Counted from the first letter of the stretch, positions 25,300 to 41,844 are shown. The stretch is DNA of 64,000 nt from Hypericum androsaemum (GCA_963995505.1 OZ023198.1:11213141-11277140), one strand, 5' to 3'. Numbers and translations: made by a program. Notes: a model not told the origin generated them from the sequence alone.

Positions 25300-26230
25300 T
25301 CCAATTAGTTGGAATAAAGGAATTTTGTTTGGCAATATGAGTTAAATGTGAAATATGTCGGACAGAGAAGTAGCCCACTCACACGGGTGTTTACCTCAGT
25401 GGGAGTCAAAGAAGTTGATTCCTAGATGAGATGAGGCAGTTATTGGACATGCATAAGTGCATATCCTATGACGGAATGCCGTCTTGCTCAAGAGCAAGTT
25501 TCCTTATGAGATGCAGGAACAAGTTGCTGCATTTGGATTTTCTACAATCCATATGATAAGATATAAGTAGAACTTATCATACTGTCTGTCCTATTAGTCT
25601 AGAGTTAAGCTAAGGCTGAGACTCTAGTATGGTGTTAAATGACATGTGTTCCTTTAAAAAGGAAAGTACACCGTAACACGTGATCAGTTTCATGTGTGCT
25701 ACTCGACCACTGGATGGGATAAAAATGTTGAGTGATTTCACAATCCCTGGTGTGAGACCAATTTTCAAGAACTGTGGTTCCCGAAACCTACCCTTAAGAT
25801 CCTAAACGTATTCTGGAAGTATGATTCAGTGCTGCTAGCTTGGAAAGTTCATGAAAAGGTTATGGTATAGCGATTCGACCTGGCAGGGCTGACCAGAAAA
25901 GCAGGCTGTATCATTATGAAAGGAATATAGTTAAGGGAGAAGGAACTCTGTTCATCACATTCTGAGTTTCGTGGTTCAGGTGCACCAATTGTAATGAAAA
26001 ATACAATAGTGAACCCGAATATAATTATTTGAAATCACTGATGTGAACAATGGAATGTGACATGAGTCCTGGGGTAATAGCATACATTATACAAGAAGGT
26101 AGTCGAGATGCTATTATTCAAGTAGCCTGAGTGTCTGTGCTCTTGAATTTGGCTTAACATACTCGACGTGTGCTGGTCGCACGAAATCCTTTAAGAAATC
26201 CGATAGCTGTTGATGAAGGTCAATAATAAT
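25300..26230 (+). other. R1 3' non-coding region
   Basis: About 930 bp between pol and the polypurine tract, without a usable ORF. No env-like frame. An identical-length counterpart follows the chimera pol at 51027-51957. Confidence 0.7.
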
Positions 26231-26241
26231 TGAGTGGGAGA
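26231..26241 (+). other. R1 polypurine tract
   Basis: TGAGTGGGAGA immediately before the 3' LTR; primer for plus-strand synthesis in copia elements. Confidence 0.85.
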
Positions 26242-26891
26242 TGTTGGACCTTGGGCCCATTAGGTAATTATTATTGTGCCTAATTGGGCCCGGGCCCATT
26301 AGGCCCATAAGTTGGGTTGGTGGGCCGGTCAACCGAGTTGACCGGCCCGATGCCACATAAGCGCTACGTCAGCGTGACGTGGCACTGACGTCATATGTGG
26401 CAGTCCACGTGGCGCCACGTGGCAAAGCTAGGGGTAGCCTTGTCACGTGGTGGACATGCGGTCCGAAGTGCCACGTGGCGGACATGCGGTCCGAAACGCC
26501 ACGTGGCGGGCGTGTGGCCTAAAAGTGCCACGTGGCAGCCATGCGCGACACGTGGCATGCCACGTGTCGCATTTTGCTTGTCCGGATTTCCCTATAAAAA
26601 GAGAAATCTTGCTGGACCAATTTGTAACTTTGCCTACAACCACTCAATAAGAAAGGAAAATTCTGGATTAGTTCATGAATTTTGATCAGATTTTCAATAG
26701 AGGAAATCTCGTGAAAATCAATTACGAATTCGTTCAAACGTGATCGTAATTCGACTAGCACGAAGATGTTGTGGACCCGAGCCTGTGGACCTCTTGCTTC
26801 AACAAGTAAGTAATTTATTATTAACAAATTAGTTTATTAATTAAACGAGTTTAACACGTAATTATTCGTTAATTACGCGTCGAATCCGTCA
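26242..26891 (+). repeat. R1 3' LTR (650 bp)
   Basis: Full-length LTR; G-box repeats at about 26385-26575, TATAAAA at 26593-26599, and CAATAAG poly(A)-type signals after it. It differs from the chimera's 3' LTR (51969-52618) by only about eight substitutions by eye, far fewer differences than from its own 5' LTR. Confidence 0.93.
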
Positions 26892-26896
26892 AGAAA

Positions 26897-27020
26897 AACT
26901 TAGACCTCTTGACAACAATATAGGCATCCACCACCAGGCAGTGTTACTCGAAGAACTCGCGAAGAGTGCCGAACGACCACCGAGGGGGGAGGTTATGAAC
27001 AAAGACAGTTGCAAGGGACA
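26897..27020 (-). mobile_element. LINE relic, right piece, after R1
   Basis: Continues the RRM-like part interrupted at 18516; homologous to 5230-5335 and 39895-40020. Repeated at 52624-52742 beside the chimeric element. Confidence 0.65.
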
Positions 27021-27289
27021 TGAACGTTGTTATAGTTTAACTGATCACACATTCGAGTTTGCAAATGTAACAGTGTTAAATATTTAGGAGAATTTTGTCA
27101 CCTTTCAAATATTTCATCAATCTTGAATCTAAATTAGTTAGTCCAATGAACCAAGATAGCATATAGTTAAAAAAGACGTGTCTTGGAGCCGGATTTGGTA
27201 CGGGATGGGCTTCCCCGTACCATCCGGAAAAAGGCCAAATTGGTCAAATGGAAGAGGGACGGTTGCTTTTGTGTGTGTGTTTATTAATA

Positions 27290-27775
27290 TCGTAATCGGA
27301 CATGCCATTTATCATACTTGGGCATACCATTAGTCATACTGTCATAGTCGGGTATGCCATTTTAACATAACCGAGTATGCCATTTAATTAATTAATTATT
27401 TTATAATAAGTTTTATTAAATATTAGCCGGACATGCCATTTTAACATAACCGGATATGCTATTTAATTTATCATAAATTTTATTAAATATTAAACGGGCA
27501 TGCCATTAGACATAGCCGGGCATGCCATTTTAATATAACCCGGCATGCCATTTTTTCGTAACCGGGCATGCCATTTTTCGTAACCGGGCATGCCATTCGG
27601 TCAGTACCAGGCATGCCATTTTAATATAATTGGGCGTGTCATTTTATTGTAATCGGGCATGCCATTTTAACATAACCAGGCATGTCATTTTATAGTAACT
27701 GGACATGCCATTTAGACATAACCGAGTATGCCGTTATATCGTAACCGGACATGCCATTTTATCATAACCGGAATA
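27290..27775. repeat. 23-bp minisatellite array, copy 2
   Basis: Same core CCGGGCATGCCATTTTA and the same AT-rich interruptions as at 5556-6045. Nearly identical to the array at 53018-53505. Confidence 0.8.
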
Positions 27776-29896
27776 GGTAGACTAAATTTCTCAATTAAGT
27801 GCTAACAAAATAAATCGAATGGCACAATTAATTGCTAAAAAAAATTAATTACGATCAAATAATTAATTTTTTAGGTAAATAGTGACACGTAATAAATTAA
27901 TCAATTAACTTTACAAAAGAAATCAATTACCATTGAGACACATAATAAGGATTAATTGTAATAAATTATAATTGCCATGCCAATTAGAATAGAAAACGAA
28001 GGGACAAGTAATAAATAAATAAATTAATTAATACACATGGTGAGAGAAAGGACATTAATATTAAATGTATGTCAAGTGACACGGGGCTCAAGGGCACGCG
28101 GTTCGTGCACAAAAAATTGAAAATGCTCCTAGGGACACGCAACAAAGATTCACTGTTGGATCGTTGCACGTGTACTTTCATAGCCCATCCACGGCTCAGA
28201 TTAAACCCCATATGGTGTGGGACTCGCCTATTAGGTCCCAAATTGAATCCAACGCCGTTTATAGAAAGTTATGCTAAGTTCGGACCAGTTTAGTCACTGC
28301 GTCACTCGTTGTATATTTGAGATTATCAACCGAATAAGATGCCAATAAGATAAGTTGATTATCGCCCGTGTTTTTTGGCGCTATATTTTTTCAACTAATT
28401 TAAATTATTTTCATAATTGTGATATAAATGAACCTATTATATAATCATTTTTGCAATATATATAAGCCAAAATCAATGACAATAATTGCTATTATGTGGC
28501 TAACTCAATATATAGAAGTGAAGTTATACTTCCTATTATTCATTGGACTATTTCCTAATTAAAGAAATTTTAATAGGAAATAATTTATTTAAACATATAT
28601 CACAATCATATCATAATTTATTCATGAAAACAGCACCACTATACAACAGATTACAAAAAGAAGTTGCCAAGAGAGAGCAACGACAATCTGCCCCTAAAAC
28701 AAACATGATTTAGTTTTCATATTTATATATTAAAGTTATTTAGTTAATTAAGAATTATCAATCCACATATCAATTGTGCATTGGTGAGTCTATACCAAAT
28801 CATCATGTGACTTTAAAATCTTACGTGATCTCCAATTTTCCTAATTTGGCCATGTATGAGTACTTCATGAAAAAAATCAATGTTTAATGTAATAATTCAT
28901 GTTTTATTACTATTTGTCTATTATTTTTTTAAATGCACTTATTGTCTATTAATATCTATAAGCAAGCATCTTAGACTTGGTTTTTTTTAAATATCTTATA
29001 TTTATAGTTGAGTATTGTTGGGGTTCTATTCAGATGGGCAGTTCTCTCAATAACTTTTTATATTTGTACGATTTGAATATAATATTTGTTTAAATGAATA
29101 TAAATCTCTAACCCTTTTAGTTAAGATGTTCATCGGTTCAAACTTTGGGGGACCCTCTAAAAAAAACTTTGTTGCATGAGGACGAAGACAATGTCCTCTG
29201 GACGCACATGTCAACTCTACAAATGAATTCGCTAAAAAAAGGAGGGAGGATTAGAAGTCAATGTGATGTTTAAAACTCGTTTGGTAATGTGATCTAAATT
29301 CATCTGATTTTTTTGGAAAAAAATAATTTACATAGTTTTATTAGATTGAAAGTAATTAAATTAAAATTATCTTACTTATTTAAAATTTTCAGAAGTAAGA
29401 TGATATTTAGATTATTTGAATTTAATGCTATTATAATTAATAATATAAATATATATTTTTAAAATTACGATATGATTGATTAATTTTGGGTTCAAACTTA
29501 ACAAATGTAAAAGATCAATGCGAGAGTCACTCCTAAAATAAGGCTCGACAATGCTCGACTCGAATACAAGATTCACCAAAAAAAAAGCACGATTATTCAC
29601 CAAAAAAAAGCACGATCTCCATATTCTATGTATAGTTTAAGCTAGAACTTGCCACGGTTCGATTTGAACAGTCCAACTCGATAATTCTGATAATCGGAAA
29701 GCTAACCGTGACTACGGTTCACGAAATCGTTCCAAAGCCATACCAATTTAAAAAAATTTATTCAAATCAAATTTGTATTAGTTTGCCCATTAAAAAACCC
29801 ATACCAGCCACTTTTTAAATCTGTCGTGTATCATTCTAATAAAAAACGTGAAGCCCTATTTATTCTAGCTTAATCATTACTATATATCACTCGTTT
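27776..29896. other. AT-rich spacer without the MITE
   Basis: No recognised gene. The MITE of units 1 and B is absent at about 28815 (AAATCTTA joins GATCTCC with four bases between), giving a near-empty reference site. Copied at 53506-55603. Confidence 0.55.
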
Positions 29897-30010
29897 ATGT
29901 GCTGTTTTTTTGTCTTATTTTCCATTTCCTTCGCAAGTTGGGCACAGGCTCGTGTTAACAACACAACTTATACAACTGCTTCATCCTCCCACACCGCGAG
30001 CTCTTTTTGA
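29897..30010 (+). pseudogene. Truncated copy of the small secreted-type ORF
   Basis: Same signal-peptide core and Ser-rich tail as 9148-9309, but the upstream ATG region is deleted. An internal Met (MCCFFVLF) leaves 37 codons. The sequence after the stop is truncated and joins directly to the spacer module. Confidence 0.35.
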
Positions 30011-30019
30011 TGATGATAC

Positions 30020-30651
30020 TCGGGACGAGGTTCAATTCTTAACCTGTTCAGGCCTTGAGGACTGGCTCAACTTATATGCTTTTCCATATTTCATGGAAAT
30101 GTAGAACTCTTACAGGGATGATCGTGCAACTTTTTGTGGAACTCTTATGCAAATCACTTCAATCTTCTTCTTTATTAAGATGGTTCACATGTAAAGTCAC
30201 TTTGATGTTCTATTCCAGCTTTTTCTTCTCCCCCTCTCCCCTCTGCATTTTCTCTGTATCGAAGTTTGTGAATCGATGTACTGCATTTACGTCCTTTGTG
30301 TTTATGCAAGGTAATGTTCCATTTGTGCTTTAGAGTCTTGTTTTTCGATTCTATGCCATGCTACATTGTGTATCGTGGTGCCGTTCGGGGCTCACCTCGT
30401 CGATGAGCACGATTTTGGATTCGGATTTGAGAGCTGCATGTTGAGCAGTTACCTATTTTCTATCAATATTACAAAATCTGCTACTTGGTTTGCTATTGCC
30501 AAGGTCCAATTCCTGATTTGGTAAAACCATGTCAAATACGTGCATCGCTGAGCTGTACCTGTGATGTATTCATAGTTCAGGAAGTTATACTATGATTTTG
30601 AAGGTCTACCCTTTTTCTCATGCAAGTATTTATATTACATTTCTAAGTTCT
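30020..30651. repeat. Dispersed module, uninterrupted copy, and flank of the solo LTR
   Basis: Contains the module with GAGCACGATTTTGGATTCGG and, at 30325-30340, the empty site of the Harbinger element (single TTA). Ends in GTTCT, the target of the solo LTR. Confidence 0.5.
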
Positions 30652-32747
30652 TGTTGAGGTACAAAATAATCTCCGACATTGGATACACGTCTCAAGTTTT
30701 CTGGTGTACCAAGATCGTCTCTGATCTCTTAGTTAGAGAAACTCGACCTTCAGTCCTGAGTGTGTAGAGGATGGTCAGTCTCCAGAGGATGGCTGGGTCT
30801 CAAAGAGGACGGTCGGTCTCTATGAGGATGGTCGCTCTCCATGAGGACGGTCGGGTCTCAACTCTATTAGACTTTGGTAAATCAGCCATATATTTGGACT
30901 CGGATATCAGATTGAGTTGATCCTTCTAAATTGGATCCTTCTAAATTGAAAAGATAAGATAAAGATCTACAACTTTGTAGTTAATGACTTTTTCAGATTC
31001 TGAGCGGAAGAGTGCCAAAAATCTATTTCAAGCCGAGTTCACTTAGAGGAGGCAGATTGTTCCACTCCTAAGAGGGTAGGCGGATTGTTCCACCTCCAAG
31101 GGAGTGGGCGGATTATTCCACTTCCAAAAGGAGTAGGCGGATCGTTCCACTTCAAAAAGGGTAGGCGGATTATCCCGACTCATGATCTTGCTCTTCCATT
31201 TGGTTGTTATCTCCTGGAGAGCCCGACAAGTCCACCTACCCGATCGCATGGTTCAACTCATCAGGAGAGTTCAATTCATTCGTTTACCTCAAGGCCACTT
31301 GCTTGTGTCCGCCTTCTTTATCGTCCGCCCTCGTTGAAGGCGTCTGCCTACGTTGAAGGCATCCACCCGCATTGAAGGTGTTCGCCTACGTTGAAGGCAT
31401 CCGCCCGTATTGAAGGCTTCCGCCTTCTTTGTCATTCGCCCGTGTTGAAGGCGTCCACCTTCTTTGTCATCCATCTGCCTTCTTTGATGTCCGGCTGGGT
31501 GCCTTATCCCTACATCCGGGTTGGGCGCCTTGGCCCAAGAAGCGGGATGTCTGGGTAGACGCCTCTACCCGTGAAGTGGGATGTCTGGGTTGGACGCCTT
31601 GGCCCAAGAAGCGGTATGTCTGGGTGGATGCCTCGGCCCATGGTGTGGGATGTCCGGGTTGGATGCCTAAGCCCCAGAAGCGGGATGTCCGAGTTAGATG
31701 CCTTGATCCGAAAAGTGGGATGTCCGGGTTGGACGCCTTGGCCTTTGAAGCGGATGCCTGGGTGAGCACCTCGGCCCTTGAAGCAGATGTCCGAGTTGGG
31801 GCCATCCCGCTTTAAACTTGGTAGTGGACGCCGTCCCACTTTGAGCTTGGCGGTAGGCGTCCTCCCATTTTAGGTTTGGTAATGGACACCGTCCCACTTT
31901 AAGCTTGGCAGAAGGCATCCTCCCGCTTTGGGCTTGATAGTGGGCGCCGTGCCATTTTGGACTTGCCTGTAGGCGTCCTCCCACTTTGGACTTGGTAGTG
32001 GGTGCCGTCCCACTTTGGACTTAAAAGTGGCAGGCCGTGTTGGTAAAAGTCTGCTTTGGCTCTCAAGACGGGACGCCCGGGAGGGCACTTTGGCCCTCAA
32101 AGCGGGAAGTTCGGGAGGGTACTTTGGCCCTCAAGGCGGGAGCCCGGGAGGACGCTTTGGCCCATATGGTGGGAGCCCGATAGGGCACTTTGGACTTTCG
32201 AGGAGGTAGCCCGGATGAATTCTTTGGAGTTGCTTTGGACAATGACGGGTTTGCGATGATATTTTGCATAGAAGGTTCGAGAAGGTCAAGTCGGTCTACA
32301 TTTTTCTAAGTTGAGCCGGGTTCCTATTTTGGTGGTGGCTTTCTTATTTGATGTCGGGTTACTTGGCTGGCTCGACTTCTTTTAAGGCTGAGTTTCCTTA
32401 TGTTTGGATGACGGTCTATAACTTTCCTATATCAAGCTGGGCTAAATCTCTCTGTATTGGTGACGGTCACAAATTAACAGACCGGGCTTAGAATTTCCTA
32501 CTTTGAGGACGGGAGGCTAGGTCAAAGTATCTTATATAAAGAGGGCTCGGGAAGAGGAGATGACATCACCAACACAACACAACTACTCTTTGCTATCTTG
32601 TTGCTTTTTCTTTCCGTAGCCCGTAGCTCGTAGCCTAGTGTAGCCTAACCTTAGTATAGTGTAGCCTAGCCTTAGTATAAGTTAGACCGATCTTGGGACG
32701 ACCGCTCTGGATCTGTCTCAGATTCTTGTTCTCTTTTCCCAGCAACA
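30652..32747. mobile_element. Solo LTR of a large LTR retrotransposon, copy 1
   Basis: Begins TGTTGAGG and ends CAGCAACA, bounded by a perfect 5-bp target duplication GTTCT (30647-30651 and 32748-32752). The uninterrupted sequence is seen at about 10228-10240 (TTCTAAGTTCTATCGTGCTT). No primer site, coding region or second LTR. A TATATAAAG box at about 32532-32540 sets transcription to the plus strand. The interior holds several GC-rich minisatellites. The superfamily (probably Ty3/gypsy by size) cannot be fixed without internal sequence. Confidence 0.85.
30755..32230. repeat. Consecutive GC-rich minisatellites within the solo LTR
   Basis: At least six different tandem arrays follow each other: 30755-30860 (GAGGACGGTCGG unit), 31040-31180 (GGCGGATTGTTCCAC unit), 31300-31480 (GTTGAAGGCATCC unit), 31500-31800 (GCGGGATGTCTGGGT unit), 31808-32035 (GTCCCACTTT...TTGG unit), 32075-32225 (GGGCACTTTGGCCCT unit). 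They create many overlapping spurious ORFs on both strands. Confidence 0.8.
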
Positions 32748-32752
32748 GTTCT

Positions 32753-33536
32753 ATTGTACTTGTGAGTTTTTCTCCATTGATTTTAAATGAGGGAATAAGA
32801 ACAGCCATCTCATCAGTTTTGGTGCTGCTGCTCCATCTCTTAACACTGGTTGGATAGAAGATTACATTTATGTCCTTTAAGTTTATGCAAGGTAAGCTTT
32901 TGTTTATACTTTAGACTCTTGTTCTTCGATTTTATGCTCATGTTACATTGTGTACCATGTTATTTGGGGCTTTCCCAGTCGATGAGCACGATTTTGGCTT
33001 CGGATTTGAGGAAGTTATATTATAATCCTGTTGGCTTGAAGGTCGGCCCTTCTTCTCGTCATGCAAGTATTTAGTTGACATTTCTAAGGTCTATTGTGCT
33101 TTGTCAACTTCTCTCCGTTGATTTGAAATGAGGGAATACGAGCTAAAGATTACATTTACATAAGCTTTTGTTCGGATCGGAAAAGGGTTATTCTATTCGA
33201 TTTTATGTAATTTTGTTAGGTTACCAAAGTGTCACGTCGTCCGAGATTTCGATGAAATTAAAAAAAATAAAGTAAAGAATCATAAAATAAGAAGAAGGGC
33301 ACTCATCAGATTAATTGTGTTCGTAGGAACGGCATTTTACACATTACATAGTGGCAAGTCAACGGTGAAATCTGCTTACAAGGACCTTAAAGTTTTATTT
33401 CATAAAACTAGAAGACTACAAACTAATAATTAAACATTAGAGACCAGAAAGGATACTTTTTCGAACATCAGAGACCTGATCATAATTTATCCTTGTCGTA
33501 ATTAACCCACTTTCACGACATGGATTAATGTAAATC
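32753..33536. other. Downstream flank of CKX-B with dispersed module
   Basis: Contains a module copy (32870-33020) and the segment 33025-33215, whose twin left of 46483 is interrupted by copia R2. No gene recognised. Confidence 0.5.
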
Positions 33537-37333
<3,797 letters not shown>

Positions 37334-37380
37334 TCTACGTCGGGAAAGAGTGGATGCTGAGAGGAGGGAGGGGAAACGAG

Positions 37381-37389
37381 AATATATAG
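37381..37389 (-). promoter_or_regulatory. TATA box of CKX-B
   Basis: The minus strand reads CTATATATT about 50 bp upstream of the ATG; same position in the other copies. Confidence 0.5.
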
Positions 37390-37609
37390 TCCGGAAATCC
37401 GTTATAGTGAATAATTTAGATTTGAGCAAACTACTAAATTGAATTTGAGTCGAGTATGAATTTTAATGATAGAAAAATCAACTTGCGTTTCCACCCGTTA
37501 TACTGATCAATTGCCAGCTATGAGAATTCCATGGGTAAGAGAATATTCATCCATAGGATGTCATTGAATTCACCAGAGAATCTTGAGATGCTGTATAAGA
37601 TGATACACA

Positions 37610-37800
37610 ACAGTTTTTGATATATCTGTGTTTTGCATTCACGATCAACAAAACACAAGGACAAACAATTGAAAACTCCGTATTTATCTACCTGAGCATG
37701 TCTTCAATTATGTGCAGTTATACGTTGCCTTTTCAAGAGGTGTTTCAAGCAAGAACACTAAGGTGTTGGTCAAGATATATGATGTTGTTGATAAAGTTTG
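37610..37800 (+). pseudogene. PIF1-like helicase C-terminal remnant, copy 2 (best preserved)
   Basis: Reads LCFAFTINKTQGQTIENSVF then IYL. One frame over, the same strand continues LPEHVFNYVQLYVAFSRG and VSSKNTKVLVK. Together these are the terminal motif of PIF1/Helitron helicases (TINKSQGQT...YLPEPVFSHGQLYVALSRG), joined by one frameshift. Only this C-terminal piece exists; helicase motifs I-V are not seen. It lies about 280 bp upstream of CKX-B, on the opposite strand. Confidence 0.72.
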
Positions 37801-39224
37801 AACGTTTATAAAAAAACATAGTGTATAAAAAAGTTCTTATCGTTTAACTAAATATGTAAGAGATCATTTTGTTCATATACAACTTGAGAAACTTTACGTT
37901 GGTCACTCCATACCTAGTCATTTGATGACTTCGTATGTCTGGTGTTAACAAGGGACATGGCCAAATTATTAATAAAATAACTGAAATCATTAATTATCTT
38001 GGTTTACCTAATAAATAAATTTACTATCAGAAATGGAAGTACATTCTTGACCAAACAATAACTTTCCTCGCGTAGAGAAAGTCTATTTAACAAATAAAAT
38101 CTCTAAAAGAATTGACTTTTTTTACAAGTTTTTTTAAAGAACAAACTTTTTTTACAAGTTGATGACTTGCCAACTTGCTTATAAGAACTGGATAAGAATT
38201 GACTTTTCTTATACATTATTTATTCTGTATTAGAATTGTGAACCAAATTTTCGTGACCCCATAAATCCACAAAATTTCTTTATAATTTTGGACTAGAATG
38301 TCAATTTGCTTATAATCTTTTGATAATTAAGATATTGTGTACCAATTAAGTTATTATTATTTGGTTCAAGATTCAAAAATTTTTTATTACAAAATTTCTT
38401 TGTTAGCCAAGCCATAATTATATAGCTTTGCGAGTTTTCAAAGCATGCGTCTTTGCTAATTTTATTGATGGGAAAATTTATTTGCGTTTCCAGAAATCAA
38501 ACTCTTTTAACAGTTGATCAGAGTGATTATGGTCCGTAGCACACATCGTAATGCTATTGATGAATGCATGCATTTAGATATACTGCAATATTAGTCTGCA
38601 TGTACGTAGGAAATTTTCGGATCAAGAAGCATTCTGTCGAAACTTCCGATGTCCAAGTCTACACCAGTTTTCCGAAGTCGGCGAAGACTTCACCACAACA
38701 GTTTCCTAGTTGACTTTTTTTGAGGGAGTTGACTTTTCTCTTCTTGATTGTAACGTGTACATAATTAGTTAGTAATGCTTCATGATATATAGTTAGTTAG
38801 TTCAATTAGGCATTATATATATATATTCAATTAGGCATTATATATATGTAATTTTTTTGGAATCAATTCAAGCAATTACGAAGACAATTACTCCTATTCC
38901 AATTCAATCTTCTTCACTTATAATTTTCACAGTTTCTATTCTATTCTTAAAAAAAAGCTTTGTATTCAAAAAATGTGGTATTCGAATACTCACTAAATTA
39001 ATTAATTTAGATTATATATATATTTATAAAGATGACTAATTCGGGTTTAAATCGACTATAATCATTAATAATGACAAAACCCTACTTAAACTAGAAATTT
39101 TTTACGGGTTGGTCATGGCAGTCCGTGGTAAACGTCATTACTCTATTGGCGAAAACGTGTATTTAAATATACTGCAATATTAAATGTCTCTCCTAGACAT
39201 GAACAAAATTTGACCAATTCTTTC
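37801..39224. other. AT-rich spacer upstream of CKX-B
   Basis: Homologous to 2851-4426, with a deletion relative to it near 38419 (about 200 bp absent). No gene seen. Confidence 0.5.
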
Positions 39225-40020
39225 TTTTTTTTAAATTGATTTGTATATAAAAACGGGCTTAACCCCAACCACAAGTTACAATCACTAAAGGAATATTTTA
39301 TCAAAATCTAACCAAGGGTTCAAAAATATTTAAATTACAAACAATGACTCCAAGTAAAAAAATAGATGTTTACTGCCACGGCTTTTTAGATAGTTCGCCC
39401 ACGTTAACCACTCTGGTCTATTCCCAACAAAACCATCCCACATAAGACATTGCAGACTCCATATGCAAAAAACCACACCACTTTTACCTAATTAGCTTGA
39501 CGAAAAAGTTTCAGATATGTGAAGAAAATTTGCAGTGCAATAGCAAGTGATTCCCGATTTCAATTTTCCTCCAACACAGAGTACAAATCGAATTCCAGGC
39601 CTCTAGGCTACCGGAATGGATTAGAACATCCCTTGTCAACTCTACATATGAAATCACTAAACTAAATGAACCAGGCAAACTGAGGGCCGCAGCAAAAGAA
39701 CGACATTTACTAACCAACTGAGCTCCAGTAGAGGCTTTGCGTTAAATCTCCTGAGAAGGGTCACGTCCCTTGTTTCTGCCTCTACGAACTTTGCCTTGGT
39801 CACAAATAAACGTTTATTTTCCACCCTTATTTCATTAATCTCGAGAATTAACGACTCTAATTCTTCTTGGAGAAAAACTCTAACGAAATCAAATTTTGAA
39901 TTCTTCTTAAACCTCTTGACAACAGTAAGGCATCCACCACCAGGCAGTGTTACTCCAAGAACTCGCGAAGAGTGCCGAACGACCACCGAGGGGGGAGGTT
40001 ATCAACAAAGACAGTTGTAA
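39225..40020 (-). mobile_element. LINE relic, copy in the CKX-B unit
   Basis: Poly-T at its left end (tail of a minus-strand LINE), zf-RVT motif CTLCWRKIEIGNHLLLHC at about 39530-39600, and RRM-like KFDFVRVF / INEIRVENKR at about 39800-39910. Shorter than copy 1 between tail and zf-RVT (about 120 bp missing near 39415). Confidence 0.6.
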
Positions 40021-40314
40021 GGGACACAATGCATGCATGAACATTGTTATAGTTTAACTGATCACGCATTCGAGTTTGCAAATATAATGGTGTTAAATAC
40101 TTAGGAGAATTTTGTCACCTTTCAAAAATCTCATCAATCTCGAATCTAAATTTGTTAGTCCAATGAATCAGGATAGCATATGGTTAAAAAAGACGTGTCT
40201 TGGAGGGGCTAGATTTGGTACGGGATGGACTTCCCCGTACCGTCCGGAAAAAGGCCAAATTGGTCAAATGGGAGAGGTACGCTTGCTTTTGTGTGTGTGT
40301 TTGTTAATATCGTA

Positions 40315-40785
40315 ATCTGACATACCGTTTATCGTACTTGGGCATACCATTAGTCATAGTCGGTTATGTCATTTTAACATAACCGAGTATGCCATTTAAT
40401 TAATTAATTATTTTATTATAATTTTTATTAAATATTAACCGGGCATGCCATTTTAACATAACCGGATATGCTATTTAATTTATCAAATAATTTAATTTAT
40501 TATAAATTTTATTAAATATTAAATGGGCATGCCATTAGACATAGCCGGGCATGCCATTTTTTCATAACCAGGCATGCCATTTTTTCGTAGCCGGATATGC
40601 CATTAGGTCAGTACCAGGCATGACGTTTTAACATAATTGGGTGTCATTTTATTGTAATCAGACATGTTATTTTAACATAATCGGGCATGTCATTTTATCG
40701 TAACCGAACATGTCATTTAGACATAACCGAGTATGTCATTATATCGTAACCGGACATGCTATTTTATCATAACCAGAATAGGTAG
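40315..40785. repeat. 23-bp minisatellite array, copy 3
   Basis: Same unit and interruptions as copy 1, with several repeat units lost. Confidence 0.8.
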
Positions 40786-41844
40786 ACTAAATTTCCCAAT
40801 TAAGTGCTAACAAAAAAAATCGAATGGCACAATTAGTTGCTACAAAAGAAATTAATTACGATCAAATAATTAATTTTTTAGATAAATAGTGACATGTAAT
40901 AAATTAATCAATTAACTTTACAAAAAAATCAATTACGATTGAGACACATAATAAGGATTAATTGTAATAAATTATAATTGCCATGCCAATTAGAATAGAA
41001 AACGAAGGGACAAGTAATAAATTAATCAATTAATTAATATACATGGGTGAGAGAAGGGACATTAGTATTAAATGCATTTCAAGCGACACAGGGCTCAAGG
41101 GCATGCGGTTCGTGCACAAAAAATTGAAAATGCTCATAGGGACAAGCGGAAAAGATTCACTATTGGATCGTTGCACGCGTGCTTTCATAGCCCATCCACA
41201 GCTCAGATTAAATTTCGTATGGTGCGGGACTCGCCTATTAGGTCCCGCACCGAATCCAATGCCGTTTATAGAAAGTTATGCTAAGTTCGGACCAGTGCAG
41301 TCACTCTGTCACTCGTTGTATATTTGAGATTATCAACCGAATAAGATGCCAATAAGATAAGTTGATTATCGCCCGTGTTTTTTGGCGCTATATTTTTTCA
41401 ACTAATTTAAATTATTTTCATAATTGTGATATAAATGAACCTATTATATAATCATTTTTGCAATATATATAAAAGCCAAAATCAATGACAATAATTGCTA
41501 TTATGTGGCTAACTCAATATATAGAAGTGAAGTTATACTTCCTATTATTCATTGGACTATTTCCTAATTAAAGAAATTTTAATAGGAAACAATTTATTTA
41601 AACATATATCACAATCATATCATAATTTATTCATGAAAACAGCACCACTATACAACAGATTACAAAAAGAAGTTGCCAAGAGAGAGCAACGACAATCTGC
41701 CCCTAAAACAAACATGATTTAGTTTTCATATTTATATATTCAAGTTATTTAGTTAATTAAGAATTATCAATCCACATGTCAATTGTGCATTAGTGGGTCT
41801 ACACCAAATCATCATGAGACTTTGAAATCTTAAGTGTTCTTTTA
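40786..41844. other. AT-rich spacer
   Basis: No gene recognised. Shares the segment with AAGAAGTTGCCAAGAGAGAG (about 41670) with the N2-type units but not with unit 1. Confidence 0.5.

Larger units (their letters stand above)
18517..26891 (+). mobile_element. Ty1/copia LTR retrotransposon R1, complete ends, dead coding region
   Basis: 5' LTR 18517-19091, 3' LTR 26242-26891, both TGTTGG...GTCA. The 5-bp target duplication AGAAA is perfect (18512-18516 and 26892-26896). The primer site TGGTATCAGAGC lies at 19094-19105 and the polypurine tract at 26231-26241. The long leader carries an extra ORF (20212-20793). Gag-pol, in the order Gag, protease, integrase, RT, RNase H (copia order), occupies 21157-25299 with five in-frame stops, and about 0.9 kb of non-coding 3' sequence follows. 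It sits inside the LINE relic, in the direction opposite to CKX. Confidence 0.95.

Noticed and set aside
31085..32269. Many overlapping 60-130 aa ORFs on both strands (also 56792-57976)
   Set aside because: They are products of GC-rich minisatellites inside the solo LTR, with low-complexity repeats and no domain.
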